From assembly GCA_021805985.1 (NCBI GenBank), contig JAJZDN010000007.1, positions 30,155-94,154 on the forward strand: a stretch of DNA of 64,000 bases, written 5' to 3'. Made by a program: the position numbers and the translations under genes. The DNA is from Planctomycetota bacterium. Its GTDB lineage: Bacteria; Planctomycetota; Phycisphaerae; WQYP01. The stretch's first letter is position 1; each line of letters begins with the position of its first letter. The notes under the pieces were generated by a model. The model was not told the origin of the DNA. It did no database searches and worked only from the letters and a program-made list of their open reading frames with translations. Positions 27,078-34,363 of the stretch are shown piece by piece.

Positions 27078-27612
27078 TCCCCCCGCTCATCTGTGGTTGT
27101 CACAGGCACATTCCGATTTCTGCGCCGCGAAGCGTGTCTATCAGGCTGATGACGACAGCACCTATTGCCAGGCAATTGCCAAGTACCAACAAGTAGTTGA
27201 AAAGTCCGTTAAAGCCTTGGCAGCCGGACTGCAAGACGCCAAAATTGCCCAAGTATCCAGAAGCCATTATTATAAACACGACGTGGAGCGCTTGGCGCAA
27301 GCCATTCGACACTCGCTTGCCCCCAAGAATGTCAACGAAATTCACAGCAAGGTAGCCGAATTATTCAATGAGCACTACCGTGAAGAAATCAGAATCCTTT
27401 CCAGTTTCGCGCCGCACAGGCCACCACCCGGAGCACCTCACCAGCGGAACACAGAATACCCGTTCCAAAACGCGAACGGCGACTGGACCGCGCCGGCGAT
27501 ACCGAAGTCTTTCAATTCACAGGAGGTGACTCGATTCAAGGATTTGGCCGTTCGCATCTGGCAACGGTGTAACAAAATTATCTCGGCACTGCCGCGGCTC
27601 AATCAAACTTGA
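27070..27612 (+). CDS. HEPN-domain protein
   Basis: 180 aa. The helical core 'LSQAHSDFCAAKRVYQ' and 'IAKYQQVVEKSVKALAA' matches the HEPN pattern, in which a conserved Q..EK.lKAL helix is diagnostic. An R-x6-H motif ('RPPPGAPH') and an R-x5-H ('RSHYYKH') are present; R-x4-6-H is the catalytic RNase motif of HEPN toxins, so either could be functional. The C-terminal 'EVTRFKDLAVRIWQRCNKII' helix completes the bundle. It overlaps its upstream partner by 8 bases. It could act as a ribonuclease toxin or as a defence effector. It converges on nadB. Confidence 0.7.
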   Translation: MLDPPAHLWLSQAHSDFCAAKRVYQADDDSTYCQAIAKYQQVVEKSVKALAAGLQDAKIAQVSRSHYYKHDVERLAQAIRHSLAPKNVNEIHSKVAELFNEHYREEIRILSSFAPHRPPPGAPHQRNTEYPFQNANGDWTAPAIPKSFNSQEVTRFKDLAVRIWQRCNKIISALPRLNQT

Positions 27613-27657
27613 ATTTCAAATCGATCGCCTCCTTTTGCGACCCGCGCTTAGCTGCCT

Positions 27658-29322
27658 TTACGCCACACCGACCTTACCGTCCGCCGATTCGTTGTTCACG
27701 CCGATTTTCATTGGGATTTTTGACATGGCTCGCCAATCCAGGTGGCATTTCCAATTGCGGTCATCGCGTTCGGGGTAATCTGTACGGTAATGCACACCGC
27801 GCGTTTCCTGTCGTACACCGGCTGCCGCCGAAATCAGACGCGACATTTGCAGCATGTTCTGCAATTCCCAGCCTGCGGGCTTATCAAATACTTTGTCCAG
27901 AAGGTAGTGGGACCAAAACTCAATAATTTCCAATGCCTCATCCAGGCGCGGTCCGACACGTTCAATTCCGACATTGCGCCACATTAATGATCGCAATGAA
28001 CCGAAGACATCCTGAATGTCGAATTCGGTACGTTCACTAGGTGCAATTTCCGCGGCCACGATTGGAACTTCCAGAGAGCGGCTGTGGCCGGCCAGCGCGG
28101 CCGCAGCATCCTCACCGGCTCGCTTACCAAAGACCAATGCCTCGATAAGCGAATTACTGGCCAGGCGATTGGCTCCATGTAGCCCGCTGTAAGCGGCTTC
28201 CCCAATGGCGTATAAGTTTTCAACGTCCGTGCGGCCCAGCAGGTCGCACGCAACCCCGCCCACCATGTAATGGGCACTGGGGTGCACAGGTATGGGTTGG
28301 CGGGAGGGATTAATGCCAAACTGCATGCACACCTGATAAATGCCCGGAAAACGCAACTTGAACGCAGCTTCGCTGATGTGCCGGCAATCAAGAAAGACAT
28401 GCGTTGTACGGGTTTTGGCCATTTGCGCCATGATGCTTCGGGAAACAACATCGCGCGGAGCCAAGTCCGCCTGCGGGTGATAATCCGGCATAAAACGATA
28501 GCCGGCCCGGTCAATAAGTGTTGCTCCTTCGCCGCGCACGGCTTCACTGACCAGCGATCGGGCCGAACCGGCAATGTAAATGGTTGTGGGATGGAATTGT
28601 ACCATTTCCATATCTCTAAGTGTCGCCCCCGCTCGCCAGGCCATGGCGTGCCCGTCTGCGGTGGCGATGGAGGGATTGGTTGTTTCCCGATATAAAGCTC
28701 CCGCTCCGCCGCTGGCCAGAAGGGTTTTGCGACCGAACATGACGAATAATCCGCGCTGCTGACTCCAGGCTAGAGCGCCTAAAACACGATTCTCCTGCGT
28801 CAGCAGATCCAGAACAAACGTATGCTCCAGTATCGATACCTGCTCATAACTGCGGACCACGCCCATCAGGCAGTTGGCCAGTTCCCGGCCGGTGGCATCA
28901 CCCAGGGCGTGGACAATGCGCGCAAAGGAATGCCCTCCCTCCCGCCCAAAGGCCAATCGGCCGTCGGTTTCGCGGTCAAAGTTTGTTCCCCACCGTATCA
29001 ACTCTTCGATGCGCGCAGGACCTTCCCGAACCACCGTTTCCACAGCCGGTCGGTCGCCTAATCCACACGCCACGGTTAGCGTATCTTCAATATGGCTCTG
29101 AAAACTGTCATCCGCCTGCATCACACTGGCAATGCCGCCTTGCGCATAATACGTGTTTGATTCCGACAACTGATGTTTGGACACCACCAGCACATCCAGT
29201 GATTCCGCCGCCGCGGCCGCCGCGGCCCGCAAGCCAGCTACGCCACCGCCGATGATTAATATATCAGTGTGTATTTGCGGCAGACGTTTGGTTTTAAAGG
29301 GCAGCAGATACCGGCGGTTCAT
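27658..29322 (-). CDS. nadB: L-aspartate oxidase
   Basis: 554 aa. FAD enzyme oxidising L-aspartate to iminoaspartate, first step of de novo NAD synthesis. FAD motif 'DILIIGGGVAGLRAA', 'SNTYYAQGGIASVM', 'GGHSFARIVHALGDATG', 'MVQFHPTTIYI', 'SAHYMVGGVACD' and 'GLHGANRLASNSLIEALVFG' are all in place, and the helical C-terminal cap is full length. The ATG at 29322 has GGAG 7 bases upstream; the track's GTG five codons earlier lacks one. The partner nadA is not in the window. Confidence 0.94.
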   Translation of the reverse strand: MNRRYLLPFKTKRLPQIHTDILIIGGGVAGLRAAAAAAAESLDVLVVSKHQLSESNTYYAQGGIASVMQADDSFQSHIEDTLTVACGLGDRPAVETVVREGPARIEELIRWGTNFDRETDGRLAFGREGGHSFARIVHALGDATGRELANCLMGVVRSYEQVSILEHTFVLDLLTQENRVLGALAWSQQRGLFVMFGRKTLLASGGAGALYRETTNPSIATADGHAMAWRAGATLRDMEMVQFHPTTIYIAGSARSLVSEAVRGEGATLIDRAGYRFMPDYHPQADLAPRDVVSRSIMAQMAKTRTTHVFLDCRHISEAAFKLRFPGIYQVCMQFGINPSRQPIPVHPSAHYMVGGVACDLLGRTDVENLYAIGEAAYSGLHGANRLASNSLIEALVFGKRAGEDAAAALAGHSRSLEVPIVAAEIAPSERTEFDIQDVFGSLRSLMWRNVGIERVGPRLDEALEIIEFWSHYLLDKVFDKPAGWELQNMLQMSRLISAAAGVRQETRGVHYRTDYPERDDRNWKCHLDWRAMSKIPMKIGVNNESADGKVGVA

Positions 29323-29442
29323 TCCAATACTCCTCACGCTTGTGACGGCGGCAACGGGACGATTATACAGGACAATGTGTTTATTTTGGTTGGGAAGCGT
29401 TTGGGCCTGTTTTAATTTACTGTGTCTGCTGATGTTGGGGGT

Positions 29443-30777
29443 TCAGGCCCGTATTATTTTACTGCGCCCCGCCCGGATACCGGCGGTAGCGTTGCGCGTG
29501 TCTACGATACAGCGGGCGTGCTGTACAATAAATTTCCAGTCATAAACCGTATGATCCGTGGCGATCAATACAAGATCATATTTCTTAAGATTGGCGGTCG
29601 TGAGCTTAACGGACTTCATTTTCAGATCATGCTGCCGCTGCGGATGCGTCCGGGGTATGAAGGGATCATTGTAATCAACGCGTGCGCCGCGGCTTTTGAG
29701 TTGTTCAATCAGCACTACGGAAGGCGATTCACGCAGGTCATCAACATCTTTTTTATACGCCAGGCCCAGCACCAAAATCTTTGATCCGCGAATGGCCCGC
29801 CCCACATTATTAAGCGACTCGGCGACTTTGCCTATCACGTGATACGGCATGGCGGTGTTTAACTCGCCGGCCAATTCGATAAAGCGCGCCGTGACATCAT
29901 ACTGCTTGGCTTTCCAGCTTAAATAAAACGGATCGATGGGAATGCAGTGGCCGCCAAGGCCGGGACCGGGATAAAACGCCTGGAACCCAAACGGCTTGGT
30001 TTTGGCGGCTTCAATAACTTTCCATACATCAATACCCATGCGGTCAAGAATAATTTTCAGTTCATTAATCAAGGCGATGTTGATACAACGGTAACAGTTT
30101 TCCAGTATTTTCCCGGCCTCAGCAATTTCACAGCTCTCTACCGGCACCACGGTTTTAACTGCTTGACCGTACAAAGCGCACGCGGCTTTCAGCGCACCGG
30201 CATCCATACCGCCGACAACTTTTGGAATATCGACCGTTTGGAAATCCTTGCGGCCCGGATCTTCACGTTCCGGTGAATAGGCTAAAAGAAAATCTTTCCC
30301 GGATTTTAACCCCCCGGCCTCAAGTACCGGCAGCACAACTTCACGTGTGGTGCCGGGATACGTCGTGGATTCGAGAATAATCAGTTGCCCCGGGCGCAAA
30401 TATCCAGTGATCTCCGAGGCGGTTCCGGAAACGTACTGCATATCAGGCTCGCGGTTAACCGTTAGCGGCGTGGGAACACAAATAATCAGGGCATCGCAAT
30501 GGGCCATACGGGAAAAATCAGTGGTAGGCGTGAAATGCCCATCTCGCACAAGGGAGCCAATAGTCTGGGGAGGGATATGCCGAATGTAGCTTTTACCGGA
30601 TTGCAACATCCGAACTTTGGCTTCATCTATGTCAAAACCGATCGTGGTGAAACCGGAATCAGAAAAGGCTTTTACCAGAGGCAGGCCGACATAACCTAGA
30701 CCAATAACGCCCACAATCGCTTTTTTTAATTTAATGCGTTGAACCAGTTCGGAAACAGACCAACTCGTATTTTTCAT
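29443..30777 (-). CDS. UDP-N-acetylglucosamine/mannosamine 6-dehydrogenase (WbpA/WecC type)
   Basis: 444 aa. NAD-dependent four-electron oxidation of UDP-HexNAc to the uronic acid, for surface polysaccharide. Rossmann motif 'GVIGLGYVGLPLVKAF', catalytic Cys in 'GPGLGGHCIPIDPFY', helix 'AEAGKILENCYRCINIA' and C-terminal 'VLGLAYKKDVDDLRESPS'. 'GGHCIPIDP' rather than 'GGSCFPKD' points to the HexNAc rather than the UDP-glucose subgroup. ATG 30777 has GGAAA upstream; the TTG at 30795 overlaps the stop of the small upstream ORF (TTGA) and could be used by coupling. Confidence 0.92.
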   Translation of the reverse strand: MKNTSWSVSELVQRIKLKKAIVGVIGLGYVGLPLVKAFSDSGFTTIGFDIDEAKVRMLQSGKSYIRHIPPQTIGSLVRDGHFTPTTDFSRMAHCDALIICVPTPLTVNREPDMQYVSGTASEITGYLRPGQLIILESTTYPGTTREVVLPVLEAGGLKSGKDFLLAYSPEREDPGRKDFQTVDIPKVVGGMDAGALKAACALYGQAVKTVVPVESCEIAEAGKILENCYRCINIALINELKIILDRMGIDVWKVIEAAKTKPFGFQAFYPGPGLGGHCIPIDPFYLSWKAKQYDVTARFIELAGELNTAMPYHVIGKVAESLNNVGRAIRGSKILVLGLAYKKDVDDLRESPSVVLIEQLKSRGARVDYNDPFIPRTHPQRQHDLKMKSVKLTTANLKKYDLVLIATDHTVYDWKFIVQHARCIVDTRNATAGIRAGRSKIIRA

Positions 30778-30791
30778 CCGCGTTTCCAAAT

Positions 30792-30950
30792 TCAAGGCTG
30801 CTTATTCGTCTGGACGGTCATAGGAACAACATGTTCGACTGCCTGCCGGACTCGGGGCGTCCGAGGGGAAGGCTCATGATGGGCCAGATAAAGCAGTCCC
30901 AGCAATAACAGCAATCCTATAACAATTTCAACTGGGTAGTTTGTATCCAT
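30792..30950 (-). CDS. Small single-pass membrane protein (52 aa)
   Basis: Too short for the ORF track. It begins 'MDTNYPVEIVIGLLLLLGLL', one transmembrane helix after a short outside segment, then a basic Pro/Arg-rich tail. GAGGTG lies 10 bases upstream. Its stop overlaps a possible TTG start of the UDP-HexNAc dehydrogenase, suggesting co-translation. No family recognised. It may be a chance ORF, but the position and hydrophobic pattern support a real gene. Confidence 0.5.
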   Translation of the reverse strand: MDTNYPVEIVIGLLLLLGLLYLAHHEPSPRTPRVRQAVEHVVPMTVQTNKQP

Positions 30951-31014
30951 GATGACCCATCACCTCGTAGCTTTGACTTTCAAATAATCCGATGCCCTCT
31001 GCCAGCGAAGACTA

Positions 31015-31584
31015 TCAGCTTTGCTGTTCAGCGTGCAATTGCGCACCCTGAAAAAGCCAGCAGATAACCAGCAACGGCACGCCAATGCATAGCATGGCGT
31101 CCGCAAGGTTAAATATCCAGGGCCAATATTGCAAGTGAATAAAATCCCGCACTTTGCCGCCATTGAACGCACGATCGTACAAATTACCCATAGCCCCTGC
31201 CAGAATAAGTCCCAGTGCGATATGCATGACCCATTGGCGGCGCTGCGTGTTCATGAAAACATAGACAACAAAACCAACCGCGACCAAACTGATGAGAATA
31301 AACAGCGGAGCCAACCCCGGGCCGACGCCGAAAACTGCTCCGGGATTCAACGTCGTGCGCAGCCGCAGAACATCCGGAATCAGCACCACATGATGCGAAT
31401 CCGGTCCATAACCGAGCTTGGCGAAAGCCAGATGCTTGGTCCACAAATCTGCAGTCAGGCCGCAGGCAGCAATCAGCACAAAGCGTGCCCATGCAATCGG
31501 AGATGATTTCGCTAATGAGAGTGTGGCGTCGGCATGGGAAGGCATCGGAGATCCGGACTTTACCGAACTGATTGGTTGATTCAT
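31015..31584 (-). CDS. lspA: Lipoprotein signal peptidase (SPase II)
   Basis: 189 aa, four transmembrane helices. Cleaves prolipoprotein signal peptides after lipidation. The catalytic aspartates lie in 'GAMGNLYDRAFNGGKVRDFI' and 'WPWIFNLADAMLCIG', both intact; 'NPGAVFGV' is the conserved N-P-G-A-x-F loop. ATG 31584 is chosen; ATG 31605 and a TTG at 31614 are alternatives. It directly follows the DksA-like gene, a neighbour pair I recognise from other planctomycetes, and would process lipoproteins such as the TPR-SPOR one here. Confidence 0.93.
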   Translation of the reverse strand: MNQPISSVKSGSPMPSHADATLSLAKSSPIAWARFVLIAACGLTADLWTKHLAFAKLGYGPDSHHVVLIPDVLRLRTTLNPGAVFGVGPGLAPLFILISLVAVGFVVYVFMNTQRRQWVMHIALGLILAGAMGNLYDRAFNGGKVRDFIHLQYWPWIFNLADAMLCIGVPLLVICWLFQGAQLHAEQQS

Positions 31585-31634
31585 GGCACCGTCCAGCCGA
31601 AACATTTTAGTCAATAAATGAATCTATTATTCGT

Positions 31635-32402
31635 CTATTCGTCTTCTTCATCCGACGTTTCTACGGTCGAATTCTCATGGCCATTACGCGGCAACATTCC
31701 GCTTTCCAGCATCCGGGCATACTCAATACAGTATTTCGCCCAGGGCTTGGCTTCCAACCGCGCTTTTCCGATGGCTTTCCCGGTCGCGACGCATATGCCA
31801 AACGTGCCATCTTCTATCCGGGCGATGGCTTCTTGAATTTCTTTCAGCAGTTCTCGTTCGCTTTCAATCAGGCCGAGCGTAAATTCTTGTTCAAAATTGT
31901 CGGTTCCAACGTCGGCCATGTGCATAGGACTGCTGGAATGATTGTCCTGGTTTCGGAAGGCTTCGCTTTCCATCGAACCGACATCACCCAGAATTTCTCG
32001 GCGTTTTTCCAGCAGCAACGTGCGGAAATTCTCCAGTTCGGTTTTTGAAATTTTGACTGCCGGTATTTTCGCTGCCCCACCGCTCCCGCGGATTGAGCCG
32101 TTGATCTGATGGGCATTGCCGTTAATCACTTTGCCATTCATGGGCTGGGACCGCCGGCCCTGAGGAAGGGTGCGATTTTTTTTGGCTGGCGACGGCTCCG
32201 GCCGGGAAGCGGCCTTGCCTACGCGCACAACTTTGTATGCGGCGGCTTTGCTGAGAGCTTTAACCGAACTGCTGCCGGCAACTTTCCTTTTTGTACTGCT
32301 TGTTTTGGGCGGCAATTTATTTTTAGCCTTGGATTTCGGTTTGATGATCGGCCTGCGCGCCGGCTTTACCGGTTTGGCTTTGCTTATTTTCTTAGCGGAC
32401 AT
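31635..32402 (-). CDS. DksA/TraR-family protein with long basic N-terminus and degenerate zinc finger
   Basis: 255 aa. ATG 32402 has GGAG 5 bases upstream. Residues 1-110 are a Lys/Pro/Ala-rich basic tail resembling histone H1-like sequences. From about 125 a coiled-coil ('LENFRTLLLEKRREILGDVG') and the DksA C-terminus ('EEDGTFGICVATGKAIGKAR'-type block) follow. The normal C4 zinc finger (CxxC...CxxC) keeps only one Cys of each pair: 'GICVATGK' and 'WAKYCIEYAR'. DksA proteins bind the RNA polymerase secondary channel; without zinc this one may act differently. It lies 50 bases upstream of lspA. Confidence 0.8.
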   Translation of the reverse strand: MSAKKISKAKPVKPARRPIIKPKSKAKNKLPPKTSSTKRKVAGSSSVKALSKAAAYKVVRVGKAASRPEPSPAKKNRTLPQGRRSQPMNGKVINGNAHQINGSIRGSGGAAKIPAVKISKTELENFRTLLLEKRREILGDVGSMESEAFRNQDNHSSSPMHMADVGTDNFEQEFTLGLIESERELLKEIQEAIARIEDGTFGICVATGKAIGKARLEAKPWAKYCIEYARMLESGMLPRNGHENSTVETSDEEDE

Positions 32403-32619
32403 GTACACTCCATCAACTGCCAAAAACCAACTATTCGCCCCTCTTATTCTTGACCATCGCGGTAGGTCTCCGCGCAAAGTGCCAAGATTCATTAAGATAT
32501 CGGCTCAATGCCGTTAAGTCAATTGAAACCCTTGAAATTTTTTCCTGAAAAATGACTTTTTGGCCTGATTTAGGACGCTTTATTCCATGGAAGGGCGGCC
32601 TTTCGCGACACCAGTTTAT

Positions 32620-33243
32620 TTAGCGAGAAAAGGGCCGCAGCACGCCAATGACTACGCCTTGAATGGTCACATCGGAATCCACGTAAATAGGATCCATGGA
32701 TTTATTGGCGGGCTGCAAGCGAACACGATCCTTTTCGCGATAAATGCGCTTCAGCGTTGCTGCCCCATCCGCCAGCAGAGCCACAACGGTTTCTCCGTCA
32801 CGCGCACTGGAGCGCTGTTCAACGATGACCAGATCACCATCGGCAATATGATCCTCAATCATCGAATCGCCGCGCACGCGCAGAGCGAACGTCCCGAACC
32901 GTGATGAAAACATATCTCCCAGGCTGATTGTATCGGGATTTTCCACCGCTTCGATCGGATACCCCGCCGCGATGGAACCGGCCAGCGGAAAGTCCGTCGC
33001 CTGACTGTGTTGATTCCATGGCTCAGGCAGCTTCACTGCCGGATGCACAGTCAAAGAGCGTGCCTTGTGCGGTTCGCGCTGAATGAGCTTTTTTCGCTCC
33101 AGAGCCTGAACGTGCTCGAACACGGTGACCTTGGATACTCCGAGTTGATCGGCCAGTTCCTGCATCGTCGGCGAAAAGCCCTGTCGAAGTCGAAAGTCGC
33201 GGATAGCGGTAAGGATCGCCAGTTGTTTCGGTGTTGGTGTCAT
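32620..33243 (-). CDS. lexA: LexA repressor (SOS response)
   Basis: 207 aa. Winged HTH ('FSPTMQELADQLGVSKVTVF', residues 23-43), Ala88-Gly89 cleavage site in 'PLAGSIAAG', catalytic Ser127 ('VRGDSMIEDHI') and Lys165 ('AATLKRIYRE') are all present, so it should self-cleave with RecA. The ATG at 33243 has GGAG 7 bases before it; the track's extra 28 residues are not LexA. The recognition helix differs from the E. coli form, so the operator is likely lineage-specific and I did not try to place it. Confidence 0.96.
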   Translation of the reverse strand: MTPTPKQLAILTAIRDFRLRQGFSPTMQELADQLGVSKVTVFEHVQALERKKLIQREPHKARSLTVHPAVKLPEPWNQHSQATDFPLAGSIAAGYPIEAVENPDTISLGDMFSSRFGTFALRVRGDSMIEDHIADGDLVIVEQRSSARDGETVVALLADGAATLKRIYREKDRVRLQPANKSMDPIYVDSDVTIQGVVIGVLRPFSR

Positions 33244-33877
33244 GTGTGGTCTCCATGTAAAGAGATGAGCCGGTTTCCAGAGATGCATCGGGTTTTCCCG
33301 GAAGTTTGATTTTTCCCGGCGATCCAATTTGCATCGGAATGGTGTTCAGTCCAGGCATCGGAAATATGCCGTTTTTCCGTACGTGGCCAGAGATAGCCTT
33401 GGCAGGCGCTGCTCCTGCCCCAATGATCTGGGCCCATGGTGAATACTGGCTTTTCTGCCCACACGCGGGGCATGGCTCCAGCAAGTCGGGCCGAGCTTCG
33501 CTGCGGTAGCTCCGCCCCGGGTGAATGCCCAGAAAGACGTCCCGAAATTCTCGAAACAGCAGTTTTAACGGCGACAATATTTCGTCGTCGGCAACCTCCT
33601 GGTCTTCCAGCAACTGCGGTCGATATCGATTGGAAAACCAGTCTACTATATATTCTCCGCCGGGACCAAAGGTGCATAACGGAACTTCCATTTGCCGCAA
33701 CGACCGGCCGATCGCAAGATCGCCGTTGGCCAGCAGCTTTCCGGTATGAATCCGATATATTTTCATCCCGTTTACGTTGCGGTTTGGCAACCCTGCCACA
33801 GGTGTGGACTTTGTACTGCCGGAAATAGTCGCCCGGATAACTCCCGATATTTTCCACTTCAAGATGTTGGTAATCAT
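33023..33877 (-). CDS. Doubtful ORF upstream of and overlapping lexA; contains a CPxCG motif
   Basis: 284 codons from an ATG with AAGGAG 9 bases upstream, so translation is plausible. The first 210 codons look protein-like ('MEVPLCTFGPGGEYIVDWFS', 'LLEPCPACGQKSQYSPW'). The last 73 codons read lexA in another frame and are probably meaningless. No family is certain; the CPACG piece and overall layout recall double-CxxCG immunity-type proteins, but the second CxxC is missing. It may be a gene whose true end was lost by a frameshift, or a chance ORF. Confidence 0.4.
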   Translation of the reverse strand: MITNILKWKISGVIRATISGSTKSTPVAGLPNRNVNGMKIYRIHTGKLLANGDLAIGRSLRQMEVPLCTFGPGGEYIVDWFSNRYRPQLLEDQEVADDEILSPLKLLFREFRDVFLGIHPGRSYRSEARPDLLEPCPACGQKSQYSPWAQIIGAGAAPAKAISGHVRKNGIFPMPGLNTIPMQIGSPGKIKLPGKPDASLETGSSLYMETTHDTNTETTGDPYRYPRLSTSTGLFADDAGTGRSTRSIQGHRVRARSGSGAKKAHSARTAQGTLFDCASGSEAA

Positions 33878-33989
33878 GAGCCTGGACTCCTTTCCAATTT
33901 GCGTTCAAGGCGGCACCCGTCATCGAGGAGGCCGCCGAGTGGTTCAAAGCACCCATCCTGGTGCCTTGCTTAATACTATGTCGGAACAT

Positions 33990-34292
33990 TACGACCTCTT
34001 CCTTGAGAAAATCCGTAAGGCATCTGTTTGGATACTATACAGAACATTTTGCGAACGTCCAGTCCCATAGCGATTTTTTTGGGTTAGTGAACGACCTCCG
34101 AAACCGTCGGTATGTATTTTTTGCCATCTATTTGTGCAAAAATGCCTTATAGAGTCCCAGCGGGACGGCAGTAATCAGTCATTTTACATTTCTCTTTTGC
34201 GAAAAAACAGTTCGGTGTTATTCTGTAATTCGTTAAGAAGCGGCGAATTTCAGCGTGCAGTGTAAGGAATTATAAAAATTAAACATCAATTG
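33990..34292. other. Intergenic region before the exported TPR gene
   Basis: About 300 bases with no ORF of note and no strong hairpin. AT-rich toward 34200-34290, leading into the promoter described next. Confidence 0.45.
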
Positions 34293-34323
34293 TTGAAACT
34301 TTTCTTCTATGCCGAAGTATAAT
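34293..34323 (+). promoter_or_regulatory. Candidate promoter of the exported TPR gene operon
   Basis: TTGAAA (34293-34298), 19-base spacer, perfect -10 TATAAT (34318-34323). The spacer is 2 bases longer than ideal. Because the -10 covers the ORF track's first ATG (34322), translation must start later, at 34364. Confidence 0.5.
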
Positions 34324-34363
34324 GATGAAGGGTGAGACTGATAACAGTAAAGAGGAGTCCATC

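Noticed and set aside
33240-33989. 249-codon minus ORF ending in an ATGA overlap with lexA
   Set aside because: Its composition (Ser/Arg-rich) looks like an out-of-frame reading of the ORF at 33877, which has the better SD. The overlap may be chance.
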